From Calcarisporiella thermophila CBS 279.70 (lineage: Eukaryota > Calcarisporiellomycota): a DNA stretch of 64,000 bases. Position 1 is the first letter of the stretch, and the number at the start of each line of letters is the position of its first letter. Where the stretch lies: assembly GCF_041956535.1 (NCBI RefSeq), contig NW_027192207.1, positions 276,454 to 340,453 of the forward strand. The letters are read 5' to 3'. Positions 39,026 through 52,000 of this stretch are shown piece after piece. The position numbers were made by a program, and so were the translations under genes. A model generated the notes under the pieces. It did no database searches, was not told where the DNA came from, and saw only the letters and a list, made by a program, of their open reading frames with translations.

Positions 39026-40111
39026 TTAGTACGCTTTTATCGGTGTCATAGAGGCAGGCAGTATCCAACTCCGCAATGAGTAGAGCGTGTCCCACATCGA
39101 GTCTACAATATCTTGAATCTGCAGCACCAGGGTGTTGACGAGATGGTCGATTGCTTTCTGGGTGCATTTCCCCATACGCTTGAGAAGGAGCGCACCGAGC
39201 TCCTCGAAGACGAACTTCACCAGGGGCAGGGCAATCATTGGTGCCTCCTCAATGGCCCGGAGCGTCTCGGTACGCTCGTTCAGGAGGGTCTTCGCATCGT
39301 ATATGCTCTTCTCAGACCAGAGCGCTGTCAACTGGAGCATTTCAATCCGCGAGACAAGGATTTGGTCGAGCTGCAATGCATGCAGCACCCACACCGCAAA
39401 GTGGCCGCAATTGACGGTGATAAGGCGGTACATTTTCTTTCGCTGCTCCTGGGAGTCATTGGTTTGGTCGACTTCCATTACTGCGTTGGCATTATCAGTG
39501 GTCATTGCTTGTGGGACTCCGTCGCGCTCCCATTGATTAATGAGCTGTTGCACCCAGAGGTCTATATCTTCACATTCAAATCGCTTGGTGCCGACAAGGA
39601 GAGGGCACTTGCGACAGGGATCTCTCCACGATTGATCGGGTGGCAACGTGCTTTTGGTCACGCGGGTGACACCCTTGGATATGACAAAGTAAAGCGTGTT
39701 ATTTTGGTCATTCCATGTCACACCCCATTCCAATCGGTATAGTGTCGTTTGTGTCTGGTGAAAAATAATTAGGGCGGATGTTAAATCACTATTCTTGGGT
39801 GTGGCGAAAAAAAGGCTATGAATGCTTACCTGCTGTTTGAACTCGAGCATCACATATATATGCTGCAAATAGGGGATAGCAGCAGCGATATTCTTTGGCA
39901 GAATCGGGATGGGAAGCGGCTCGCAGGCATAGTAGGCGGACAGATGCACGTCGTTGCATCGGCCGCCCTGATGACTAGACTTTGCTGTTACCATAGGCGT
40001 AATGCGGGAGAGTGAAAAGGGGAGGAATAATAAGGGTTGATGCACGGGGGTACAGAGATTAGCAAATGAGGAGCTGCTAGGATGGCGGCTGTTTAGAGTG
40101 TGGAAAAACAA
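39026..40111 (-). CDS. unrecognised protein with an NCGHF motif
   Basis: The frame from 40111 is open for 361 codons, but 39755-39829 has intron ends (GTAAGC...CACCAG) and 75 nt without a stop, so an in-frame intron is likely. The protein would then be 336 aa from 40111, or 297 aa from a second ATG at 39994 (MVTAKSS). The first 39 residues are compositionally odd and may be 5' UTR. I do not recognise the family. Visible features are LYRLEWGVTWND, a CRKCPLLVGTKR segment, an acidic Asn/Asp/Gln linker, YRLITVNCGHFAVWVLHAL, and a long helical C-terminus. The NC-x-HF motif after a hydrophobic strand recalls NlpC/P60-related LRAT or PPPDE folds, but the expected upstream His was not found. Function unknown. 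Confidence 0.65.
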   Translation of the reverse strand: MFFHTLNSRHPSSSSFANLCTPVHQPLLFLPFSLSRITPMVTAKSSHQGGRCNDVHLSAYYACEPLPIPILPKNIAAAIPYLQHIYVMLEFKQQVSIHSLFFATPKNSDLTSALIIFHQTQTTLYRLEWGVTWNDQNNTLYFVISKGVTRVTKSTLPPDQSWRDPCRKCPLLVGTKRFECEDIDLWVQQLINQWERDGVPQAMTTDNANAVMEVDQTNDSQEQRKKMYRLITVNCGHFAVWVLHALQLDQILVSRIEMLQLTALWSEKSIYDAKTLLNERTETLRAIEEAPMIALPLVKFVFEELGALLLKRMGKCTQKAIDHLVNTLVLQIQDIVDSMWDTLYSLRSWILPASMTPIKAY

Positions 40112-42686
40112 AAAAGGAGAGGCGAAACTCAGGCATGCCCGATTTTTATATTAAGCGGTTTTGGGTCTTGGCTAAATGCTCGCTTTTAATTTAGCCAAGT
40201 TGCGTAAGCAGTTCCCTGGCAGCAGCCGACGCTTTTGACAGGCGTGCTTTCATGTGAAAATCCGGGCGCCGCTGATTGGGTGGGATCAGGCTACGTCGTG
40301 TTGGATCGAATTTCGGCACAGTCGGCCGGAGATCGGGACAGCGGCGGCTCGACTCATAGGGCAGGGTCGAGCCGACGAGTCCAACACTACAAGTGAGGAG
40401 GGAGCGCTGCGAGGGGGGAAAAGGGGCAACGGTTTCGTCCGGGCAGACCCTAGCACTCTCGGCCCTTCCTCGCCACGCTGCGTGATGGCAATCCATAATT
40501 AAGGTGCGAGTATCTACTCTTCGTTACCAATGGGAGGCCATTACGTCTACTTGTGCGCGCTGGGCCATTGGCCTTGGAGCCTTCGTCCACGTATTAACCA
40601 CCAAATTAAACGGAGCCGCACTTTCACATGAAATTTCTCGAGAATTCGACCGCGATCCACGCTGGATACGTGCCTCGACGAGGGCCAATCGCCAGCCCAG
40701 CCAGAGTGGGGACCAAGGAATGTTGACTTCCGTCACATCAAGGGTGCGGATTTGATTGGGTTTCGGAACGGGCGCGATGAGAGTTCATGAGCAAAGGCAC
40801 GCCCGAGCTCGAAAGAAGGTTGCCCCAAACATGTCGCTAGCAGCGCAGCATCGTGTCAGCCGGAGAAATTTCCTAATCGCGGCGGTTCCCTCTCGTCTCC
40901 GGCCCCATTTCTGGGCCCTCTGCGGCTGCTTTTGGGAGACTGAAAAACTTCTTGAATGGGCACGGTCGGAGATAGCTTATCTTAGCCCACCGCGAGGCTC
41001 AGCTTAGGGCAAGCGCGGCTTCTCGGTCCAGGAGCATGCAGCTTCCTCTTGCTAGACAATTGCGGGAGATCGTAGCCTTTTCTGAAAGAAACGTTTCATA
41101 CTATTCTTGCCTCGGGGCGGGGTTTGCATCAAATAGGCAAGGATTCATATTCGAATTTGAAACTTTCTTTGTCGATTGCTGGGCCGACTTGGAGGTCCGT
41201 CACGAGCTTGTGAAAATGTCTCGGCTGAAAAATGGCCATCGTCCAGGGCGAGGATTGATAATACGATTGAGAGACAACACCCTTTATGACCTGGCCCATC
41301 GAAACCGAGAGAGCCTGGCTGTGCTGCGCTTGGCTGGCCGCTCCCTTCCACATGGTTGCCTTTTGCAGATGTCAAAGAATTCGACTGAAACGTGCGCGGC
41401 GCTAATATGAAATGCTGCTCGATTCAGACAGCTGCGCCGCTATGAGCCTGTGAAAAAGATCCCGGCTGGTATCGAATAGACTGCGGACGGAGCCTGAGAT
41501 AAGGCACCTCTTGAGGATAAAACTATTTCAATTGGCCTGTAGAGCATGGAATTAGAAGTCAAAAGCGAAGTATCTCTGCACCCGAGCATTTGGCGTATCT
41601 TTGGCCGGTAGGGCGTGAAAGGGGGCCTAAGCAAGGCGCCCACCCTCTAGCGTGGCCACACAGGGGCATCGGCTAAATTGAGCGAGGCTTCTTCAGCATC
41701 ACTGGGAAGATATTTTTCCAGGATTTTGTAATGAAAAGGGTACCTCAAAACAGGTGATATCATTGGCCTACGCATCCATAGTAAAGGGGGTTTTATCCTA
41801 TTTAGAAGCGAATTTCTAACTAAGATCTTTATGGAAATCATGTTCTGATAGTCCTTCTCTCGATGGGCATACTTCATACCCTCTCTCCGGACATATGCTG
41901 TCGTCCTCGTGAGCTTTATTAAGGGTATTCACGCTTCTGGCTGCCTGGCCTACTATCCCTTGGGCTAGAGGGCAATAATGTATCGATATCCCGGCACACC
42001 AAGATGAAGTTAGGTCTAGTGTACTGACTAGCTTCCCAATTGAAAGAGGAGTTGTTCAGCTTCTTTATTTCATTGCATCTATCAGCAAAGGATGAGGTGA
42101 AGTCTTTCACAAGCCTAGTATATATTTCTATAGAGCACTGCATAGTCCATCTAAGATTGAACCATTATGGAGAGTTTGAAATTACCTATTTGCTACTTTC
42201 CATTCGTTATTACTATATACCTATTCTCAATCTGCTTGAAAAGGGTGCGGTACTTTTGTAGAAGATATCCTACTGTACCACAAGTTCAGACCCTTTTGTC
42301 TATATTAATCCGATCTCTTGGCACTTTGAAGCTCCTACTCCTTGCACTTTGGGAGAATGGGCCCATAGGGCAAAATACGATCTCCTCTTCAATCCACTCT
42401 CATCCCCAGATTTGCATGGCAAGAGCTCCAGGCAGCTCAGAAGATGTTCTAAAATAAAATAAGATATATATATTCAGGGATGAAGAAGAGAGTTTTTTTG
42501 GAAGAAGAAAAGGAAATATATAAAAAAGAAAAAGAATAGCCATGAAACATACAATTGAAAAAAAAAAATAAAACGGATAACAAAGAAATAGACAGAGCAC
42601 AGCTTTAACATCACTCAATTATTTCAGTTTGTATTCTGGTTATGGGTCATCCACCGCAGGGGAAGCGAAATAAAATAGCAATCCGT
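40112..42686. other. 2.6-kb gene-free stretch, GC-rich first half
   Basis: About 40180-41640 is clearly GC-richer than the surroundings, with open frames of 65-125 codons in several frames on both strands, as expected from composition alone. None shows a known motif. The rest is AT-rich. It may be an extended promoter of the gene at 39-40 kb or an old insertion. I see no terminal repeats. Confidence 0.4.
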
Positions 42687-45600
42687 TTAAAGCTTCCCTT
42701 GCAAAATCAGCTCTATGCAATTATTGATATACTCCTTCTTGGGGGTCATGTCCACACCAAAGTAGGCGGAGAGCTCCTCTCGAACCTGTTTCTTGGTGAT
42801 CGACATCAAGTCGCTACTGCTGATGATCCGCCGGATCTGCTCCACGATGGCGTCGTCCGATGGCAAAGGCTGCTGCTGCTGCTGCTGGCCCATGTATCCG
42901 TCGATGAGCGAGAGCTGCATGCCACTTAGGGGACGCGTCGATCCAGCTCCTGTGCCGCCGTTGTAGTCGAGCTCGGAGGGGACACCCATGCCGGCCGAGC
43001 GGTCAAGCATCATGGAGCCGCGTTGGGACGCCATATCAGGGAAGAAGAGGTGTTGAGGAAGCTGGTGGTAAGAGGCCATGGACATACGATCGGCTTCGAG
43101 ACCGGCAGCAGGACCGGGAGACCGCGATCGGCTACGTCCAGCGCTGGCAACGGAGTTACGGTGCATGGCTCCCATGGCCATTGCAGGCGAGGGTATTCCC
43201 ATTTGGCTGGCCGCATAGTGCTCCTCATCCCCGATCACAGACCCCGCCATCGACCGCGAACCCCGCTTCGAGCCGGAGTATCCGCGGGTACGGTAGGACA
43301 CTTGGGTGCCGCCGCTCTCGTGGGAGGCAGCCGTTCCAACCTCCCACATGTCTTGCTCGTAGTCTGACCACTTCCTCAGCGGGATTTCACGGGGGTCGAA
43401 TTTCCCTTCATCGGTGACGACGAATTTCTTGCCCTTTTCACCCACCACCACGCGAGTGTTACCCCACGAGAAGTCGTCGAAATGCCAGAAGGAATACAGC
43501 GGAATGTAGAACGAGAATACGGGAATGGCGAAGATGTAGAAAATCATCCAGCCGATGTGCTCCCACTTGCGCCGCAAGAGGAAGATGATGGCCTGCAGAC
43601 CATACACGGCAGCCAGCATGATCAGCGACGTCATCACCACGAAGCCCTTCGAGGTTGCCGCCAGCACCACCAGGTACACCAGGTATATCACCATGGCAGG
43701 CATGATGAGCGTGGCAAACAAGTCCACGAACACGACGAACCGCATCGAGAAACAACAGAAACCACAGAGATGAGGGAGGAACATAAGCTCAGCCAAGTTG
43801 TGGATCGTCGAGTTGATCCAACGGCGACGCTGCGAAAGCAGCACAGACCAGCGGTCGGGTGCGTTCGTTCTGCACTGAGCATCGGGGATGAACCGCAGCT
43901 TGAACATCGGGAAATGCTTCATCATCAGAGTGGTCAAGTAACGATCTTCACCCAAGTGGAGCAAGTTCTTCTTGTGCAGGGTGTCCACGGAGTTCTCTCC
44001 ATAGTCGTCGATCATCTCGTTGCTCACGATCAACGGCTGTTGTTTCTCGGGCGTGCGGATGCGATACATACAGAAACAGCCGGGCAAGCAAGTGACGGAC
44101 CCAAACAGAGACTCGAAGGCCTTCGAGAGATGATGCGAAATATAGTACTCGTAGACCTGGATCATGGTCACCCAGCTGTCACGCTCGTTGGAAAGCATCG
44201 TCTCACCGCACAAGCCAATCACCCGCGTGTCATGGACAAAGGTCGATACTAGTCGGTTGAGCGAGTCGGGAAGCACCTCGGTATCGGCGTCCACCATCAA
44301 AATGAACTCGTAGAAGCTTGGGTTCACCCCGATCACATTCTTCATTTGATGATACACTTCGAGCTCAAGCGGCGCCATCTCCTTATTGTAGTGAACCTTG
44401 TTGAGGAACCGCATCAAGATCATCTGCGAATCGCGTTTGCCACGGTTGCCGGGACGCTGACGCTCGGTCGGCTTACCCACCTTGACGACGACAATATAGG
44501 GAACCACGTGACCATTGCATTCGTACAATCCTGAATAGACCTTGCCCATATTATGCTGCTTTGCGCCCTCACCCAATGACTGGAAGCTGAGAGGCTCAGG
44601 GTCGACGTTGGGATCCACTCCCAGAATGTCAAGGACGATGCGGGGGGTAGGGCGATCGTTGCCGGAACCAATAATCATACCATCGCAAATAATGAAGAGG
44701 AGTTTGCGCTTGTCATCGTAGCGGAGTGCTGCAAGAGAGTCGATGGTCTTTCGCAAAGACTCTTCACCTTCCGTGTAACAAGGGACTAGAGTAGCGCGAG
44801 AAAAAGGGTCAATTCCAGAGGTCACATAGAATTGGGCTGTAAACGAGTATTCATACCTTGGCAGATGATAAACCGGTCGTGTTCTTCAGGCTCTCTCCGC
44901 GAACCCAACTGCAATGCCGCCAAGAATTTAAAGATGATGATGGACACCATCATGAGTGAGATGGCGAGCAACAAGTAGGTGCCAAACAGACACCGCGCCG
45001 AGCTTCGATTATCTACCACACCCACGAAGAACAAGTTGCGTAGACACACCCGTTGCCAAAGCTTTTCCCGGTCGGGCAAAGGCAGAGAGTCAAAATATTT
45101 GGTCACATCCTCTCCGGCCGATTTCTGGAACAGTTCCGTCACTTTAATATGCATAAATTCCGTTTCACCAATAGGGGCCGTCTGACCGGGAGGGGCTCGA
45201 TTCTTTCGGCCACCTTTGATATACTCCGTCATGTCATATACTGCATTGTCGATGACGGCCCAACGCCGGAGTTTATTGGGGTCGATGGCCTGATCTCGGA
45301 TGGCGTCCATAGAGTAGGCCATGTATCCGACACGATATTTCTTGCGCATCATCTCCATCTGGTTCCAATACCAGTCGCGCCTGAAATCTTCCGTAAAATA
45401 CCGGAAGTCATGGTAACGAGCGATTGGGTTTGTATAATTGAGGTTGGCGTCGAGTGGAACAGAATCATCCACCGAGCCCGTCACACCCTGGCATAGTGCG
45501 CTAACTTGCACAGGGAATATGTCCGAGGCATCCTTCCCCGCAAAGTTCAAGACTTCTTTCTGTGGAATTAGCGAAGGGGCCCAATGATTCGGAGCAAAAC

Positions 45601-48479
45601 GCCCTAGATCGAATACTTCTCCACGGATCGCAGTGAATTTTTCAGAGGAGTCGGAGGGAAATTGTAGTTCGTTGGGAGAAAAGACGTTTTGTTTCGGGCA
45701 GATGATCTTGTCCAAGCCAATGATGAAGAAGAGCTGGAGAGCGCATATAAAGAAAATGAGTATACACAACGCGACCTTCTCGCGCCAGGCGATTTGGATA
45801 TCGGGCCGTTTCTTCCCGCACGAGACAAGGCAGTAATTGGAGAAGGGCCAGGTCAAAAACCAGACGAGGGCAAGCCAGCGCTTGCGAGCCCCAGACATCT
45901 CAGCCACCTCCTCAAGCGTTTCATCGGGCGGAGGTTGTCCATCGGCAAGCATCGTCTTCATCTCCATTTCATTGAAGCCCAGGGAAACATACATATCCGA
46001 GCCATAGTTGGACTCGTTGTCGTTGTAGCGATCCGGATAAAATTCCTCCTCGGAGAGATATGACTGCACGTCCTCTCCGGTGTAGAGTGAACGCCCGTCA
46101 GAAACAGCTCCACCCTCCTGTCGTGGGTGTCCCGTTGTTTCTGACAGATATTCGCCCTCCTTGTCGAGCTTATCCTCTTTGGCGCGTCGCTGCTCGTCCT
46201 TGTCGATGTTCCGCAAATTATCCTCCAAGTCCCTCCACGACTTCTCGTTCAAAAATACCTTTGCATTGCCAACCGCCATGGCATCGGCAGCCCATCCGAA
46301 AATCGTGCGAGCTGCTTCACATTTCTCACGTAGGCTCCGGTTTTGCTCGATACCCAGAGGGTTAAGAACTGGCGAGTACCGCTCGAAAAACTCAGCATGG
46401 GTAAATGATATGGTATAATTCACCTTCAGTCGCTTTGCAATATCCACGAGACCAAGCACCCGAACTTGAGATTTCACTTTCTTGGCGTCAAACATGTTAG
46501 GCTGCCCATTATTGTTAGGCCGGATGCAAAACACAAGCCAGTTGGTGGTTTCGGATAGCGTGGTTGCTAGGTCATCGAGGGCACCGCGAAGTTGTGTAGC
46601 CACACATCTCATCGTTGGCTTGTCTTGCGCATCGGCTCCTCCCTCATTGGTCCCCTCCTTCTTCTTTGGGCGTCGCATTGAAGGGGCTCTTGTTGGAGCG
46701 GCAGACTGCTGTGCACTAACAATCGTGTTTTCATTACGTGGATGGGCCTGAGTAGCAAGAGCCTTCCCACGGAACAATTCCGAGATGAATGAGTTGCTTG
46801 TGGGCTTGATATCACTTCCACCACGGAAGAGCGCGATGAAATCGCCCCCTAGCATATCCAAGTTCATCTCGGTAAAACCGTCGATCGTGTAGTTAACTTG
46901 TCCTGCAAAGTGGCGGACGCTGAAAGAGTGTGACGTCTGCGTGTAGGTCCTCTTGCTAATGTTGGAAATATAGGTGGAATAGGAGGTGCATGTTTTATCG
47001 AATGCTTCCACAAGTGCCGAATCAGTTTTGGGGCCTTTGCCAGAAAATTGCTCATCCATAACCTTGACGATCCCATTTGACAGCATCTCCAAGCATTCCG
47101 AGTTGTCAGTGTAGGGCACCTTGGCCACCGACTGGACGCCATCCTGCTCGAATTCTCCCACATTGAAGAGGTGCTGGCGCACAATGGAGTGGAGGCGCTC
47201 GTTAGCAAAATTAACGCAGAATTGATCGAACAGATTCTTCTCATGACTCTGAAAACCGGGGAGATCCACAATGCCTATAAAGCTTGCAAACTCATCCCGA
47301 CAGAACTTGACGTTGATCTGCTCGACAATCCAGCTAAACAGGAGGGAATAGAGCGCCTTTGCGAGACTATCACGATGGGCGGCAGCCTGTTCAGCATTGA
47401 GAAACACAGTGGTCACGTCTTTCTTGATCATTTCTGTCTTATACGTGAGCACTGTCTCGAGCGCTTTCGTCTCGAGCCCAAGCAAATCAGCAGCAATGGA
47501 GAGGGTTTCCACGTTTTTGATCTGTGCTGATTCCTGCGTGTTCGATGAGACATCAAAGAATATCAAATTCCCGAGATGTAGGATAGCAGCGAGCAATTGC
47601 ATCACTTGGAATATTTGTTTGCTCCTAAATCCACACGACTTCATTGCTGTTCGAAGCTGGCCAAAGTTTTCTGCATCATCTATGGATGGGACATGTGTCA
47701 ATTGGCCCATGCTCGTGTAGCGGAAGGTGGATGCATCACCGAGTTGGAGATGCGATTGTTCGTCGGGCGACGAGCCAGCAAGGAGATAGTAAAATACATT
47801 AAAATTGCGCTCATGGAGGGGCACCGACACCACACGTGATCGCTCCAGTAGATAATCGAGGGTCTTAGCCCCCACCATGCGGCCGCGTTCATTAAAGAGC
47901 ACTTCGACATATCGACCAAAACGCGAGGCACCGTCATTGATGATGGTTTTAGCATTGCCGAAAGACTCCAGCACAAAGGCAGAATTAACCACATGCCCGG
48001 GAATCTTGGAGGGTTTTTTATGCCCCGTACTAAGAGCCCCGAGGTGGTGGAGAATATGGTTAAATGTTTTCGACTTCCCACTGCCGCTTTCACCACTAAT
48101 TTCAAGATAATTAGGTGAGTTGAGTCAAAAGAATGCAAATAATTTCGAGGAGTAAAAACCTGAGTATGATCGCTTGGTCAAGCCCAGTTCGACGCATATG
48201 TAGATAGGCATGTGATGTAAGCTTGAATATGTGTGGAGGGAGTTCATTGCGCTGCCCCGATGTGTCTTTATAGTCTGCTACATAGTCTTGACTTGCAGAG
48301 TCCAGCAGGCCAGGGAGATCTTTGTATGGGTTCACCACGACGAGGGCGACGTCGCTTAATGCTGTGTACACCGCATCCTGCTGGAATCGCTCTCGAAGAT
48401 TAGACACAATGTCATCCTCCGTGTGTGAATTAAGCTGACAGAGGTCAGGGTTTTGCTCGTAGGATTTACGTTTTCCCAT
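42687..48479 (-). CDS. chitin synthase with myosin motor domain
   Basis: Three-exon model: 48479-48160, 48095-44857, 44785-42687, giving 1885 aa. A myosin-like motor fills the first ~600 residues, with [12 protein letters not shown]-loop GESGSGKS (split after its first Ser by intron 1), [13 protein letters not shown] and [14 protein letters not shown]. Membrane segments and a cytochrome-b5-like domain follow ([21 protein letters not shown]). The family-2 glycosyltransferase domain starts at [13 protein letters not shown], with VDADTEV, EDRYLTT and the chitin-synthase signature [13 protein letters not shown] (about residue 1505), then several membrane helices. A Ser/Arg-rich linker with six Gln and a DEK-C domain close the protein. 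These are the marks of the fungal myosin-motor chitin synthases, which build wall chitin at tips and septa; the motor anchors the enzyme to actin. Both introns are short. Treating the two long frames as separate genes would be wrong. Confidence 0.96.
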
Positions 48480-49036
48480 CTTGGGGAATCTAGGATGCTA
48501 TTAATGCTGTACACAAGTCAGTTAGCACAAATGGACGGGAGTGGACGGAATCCCACTAATCTCAATGCGGTACCTTTGCGATGAGAGAGAAAGTAGTGGA
48601 GGAGTAGGGCGAATTAAATGATGTTGAAGAGACTTTTTTTTGGGTCAGAGAAGAAAAATGAGAATCATGAAAGAGGAGACTATATGGATGAAGAGATATA
48701 GGAAGTAAGGTTTGAAAAAGTCAAAATAATAGAATTAAGTGTGAGGCGATAGGAGGGTATCAATTAATCCTCGCAAGTGATGTCTTAAGTTATTCTCGAT
48801 GGATATGAATTGGAAGAAGAAACAGGGAGATAAAATAGGTGAACAGAGCATCCATGCCAGTGCGCTTATTCGTGCATTTTATCTATTTTTATTTTATGAT
48901 ATGCGCATTTTCTGAAACCCAGTCAAGGAGGCGGAGGAAATTGGTGAAAGGGGAAATAGTGCGAGGTAAAACCAAATTTACACAACAACAAATAAGTTAT
49001 ATAAATAGCTACTCTAGGCAAGGGGTTATCCAAAAT
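48480..49036. other. intergenic upstream of chitin synthase
   Basis: Probable chitin-synthase promoter and 3' flank of the transporter gene, both leftward. Nothing else was recognised. Confidence 0.5.
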
Positions 49037-52000
49037 CTAATCATCATCATGATGCTCATCCTGCTGCTGCTTCGCCCTCTCTAGCTTCGCCAGCATCTCC
49101 TCATACATGATAGAATTCAGGATCTCGTAGTCGAGCACTCTCTGTTCCTCTGAGATGGGCATCACTTCGGCTCTGCTGTTGCTTTCACTGATTCTCAGAG
49201 ATTCCTGGTTCTCGGCGTGTTTTTCCTCATTATACGATAAATGGGTCATGAGCACACACTCTCCAACTAGCAACTTCACCATTTCACGCAGAGTATCCAG
49301 CCGTTCGATCACCTCCTCGAATGACGCACTACATGAGTACCAAAAAAGGCGGCGATACAGCGAAGTGGTTTGGTTTGGATCCTCATGGAGTCGGATCTCA
49401 CGGTGAATACGTTGACGTGCTATACGAGGCGAAGGAATAACGGGGGGAAGGGGTGCCTAATGCATGCGCAATAACATTTGTTTAATTTCAATAAAAAAAT
49501 TATACCCACATTAATATACACATACCTTTGCTGTAAGAGATGCACCCAATATGTGAAAATTAAGGGTGAGAGCAGAGTTCTGGAGAGGGGGAAGGAAGAA
49601 AAATGTTAACAGAATTTCCCGGAATAATAAAAACTGAATATATCTTACCAAACTATGGCGGTATCGATTGACAAAGGTCATTTGGTCCATTGGAATGAGC
49701 GGTTGAACATTTTCTGATAAATATCGTATGGATACAAATCTATCGAGTATATCCTGGCAATTCTGGATAATATCGGCGTATATCTTTATAGGAAAAGGGC
49801 CTTTAAGCCTCGGCTCTCGCTCGCTCATCGTAAGTAGCGCACGAGCTCTTGCAAGATCTTTAAGTAGTTTACTCGTCACTGTGTCTACTTCAGCTTTCCT
49901 TGGTCTCGTCTCGTCATAGATATAGCATACTATATAGGAGGAATAAAGCGCGCCTAGTGCTAGTAAATGTTTGCCAAGCAGCTTGCGTAGATGCTTCCTA
50001 TAGGGTTGAGGAGGCGGTCAATTGGCCGAATAACAGCTATTCGTCAATAGATTCACTGACCTTGCAACAAATGGCCACCAGAGCGAATTGACAATAAACC
50101 CGGCTAGGATACCAATGGAAAATAAGCAGATACGCTGATAGGCTATCTCCAATACACTACTTTGCTGGTGATATTGCATCAGAATAACGGTGGTGAAAGA
50201 TAATAAATTAATGAGAGCGAAGCGTCCCCATTGTGGGCTGACGATGATCAGATACCATGAGGGTACAACTAGCGTAGAGAATCTCTCGTTAATGACTACA
50301 AAATATAATGTCTGGAATGTTTCCACAAACAACTCACTTAGGATCTGGCCTAAGATCATGACGACAACCGGGTTCCCACTCCCAATGTAATACAAGACGA
50401 CCGCCCAAAATACACCAAAGATCGATCCAATCAACCGGACCAATCCGCTTAGTATAGTATCACCAACCGAGGGTGAAATCACCAAAAGAAACGCTATTGC
50501 GGCCCAATACCCATGAATGTTCAAGAATGTGGCCATAAAAGAGTCGGTGAATGCAGGCGAAAGAAGGGCAAGCACGGTAACGGTGGATTTAATGGTGAAA
50601 CGAACTTTGACACCCGAAAGAAACCGTCCGACTGCAACGATCTGCTGGCGTAACGAGGATTCCACTGGGGAGCTAATGCTCTCTATTTCTTCGGCGGGCC
50701 TCGGCTCTTGCATCACGCCCACTCGCTGAAGGAAAGCAGTGGTGTCCTCCTCGTATTCAGCTAATAAATATAAAATGTCGGTGTAAATGCTCATAAACAA
50801 CGTATGAAGTTGTATCATATACCAGCTGTAGGGCCATCGCAATCCAACCTCTTCTCCTGGTGCGTATTTTTCATCCACTTTCGATATACCCATCTGGGGA
50901 AAAATATCCTTTTCTTTGCATAAGCCATCGTCGAATTTTTATTACCGGCGCCTTCTTCGATTTGTCGGGAGCCAATACTTCCGACGCCGCGTTTCGCTTG
51001 GAGAGTTTCGATGCGCCGGAACAGTTCAAGAATAGATCTAGCAAGATCCCTCATACTAGCCATGAAAAAGAAAACGAGCAAGATCTCTTCCCGGGGACCG
51101 ACATCCACCCCCTCAATGTGCTGAAGCGCTTCGGTCTCCCGCTCGTCAAACTGCCGAATGGCTTCGCTCAACCGCATAGAAACTTCGTGTACATCGATAT
51201 CAGAGATCCTCTCGGAGGTTCGATGTCTTCGGACGTTTAAACTTTTGAGGTATTTCAAGAGCCAGCCTGCCCTGTTTCTCATTTTTTCCTGCTTTCGAAT
51301 TTCGGCATTGGATGCGTCTGCCTGTGGGCATTCGACATCATAACAGACACAGATGTGTGTACGCGCCTTGGATAAGCTGTCGCAGCACACAGTACATAAC
51401 TCCTCGATCGGGCCCCTGACGATTTTTAGTATAGTCAGGAAATAATCCTTATCTCCCTGAGTAATTTCTTTGTCGGGGATGTGAATGGAAGGTGGCCGCG
51501 ATGAGGGTCGCGAGCCAGTCGCACCATGAAAAGGAACATAGGGAGCGTATTTAGCACTGACAATGTTATCGTTTTCTTGGGTAAGAAGTGTTCGACTAGC
51601 GCGACGGGCTGCGAGGAGAAGATTCTCGTTCTAATGAAAAAAAAAGGTAAAGTAAGCATTCATGAGCCGGTAGAAAAGTGGATCTTACTTGGATTGTCAA
51701 AGCAAGACTTGACCCGTGATTAGTCAGGGTCTCTAGCAAACCTTTGAAAGATTTGAGATCTTCTGGGCGGAGATGCCCGTAAATGATTTCGCGTTTAGCT
51801 GCAGCATAGGCGGCTTTAACTCTATTGACAGAACCTATGGAATAATATTCGAATAAGCCAAGAAAGAGTTAATTGTGTTTACAACATTCCTTGTATCACC
51901 TCGTAGCTTCGCTAAGGAAGCTGAAATTTCGCTTGAATTGATCCCCTCCGCATCTGCCTTCATTAAAAACTTGGTAACGCTAAGGTTGATAAGCTTTTCT

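Noticed and set aside
39132-39742. Long plus-strand frames opposite the 39-40 kb gene
   Set aside because: The minus-strand frame is longer and has a coherent hydrophobic and charged pattern plus a plausible intron.
43482-44252. 256-codon frame opposite the chitin synthase
   Set aside because: It is a shadow of the GC-richer conserved coding strand; its His/Glu/Arg-rich translation matches nothing.
44786-44856. Separate chitin synthase and myosin genes
   Set aside because: A short intron joins them in frame at CQ-V-PCY, and the fused order is the known architecture of myosin-motor chitin synthases.
50857-50945. Two overlapping frames in the transporter that look like a broken gene
   Set aside because: An 89-nt intron (GTAATA...CACCAG) joins them in phase and removes sequence unlike the family.
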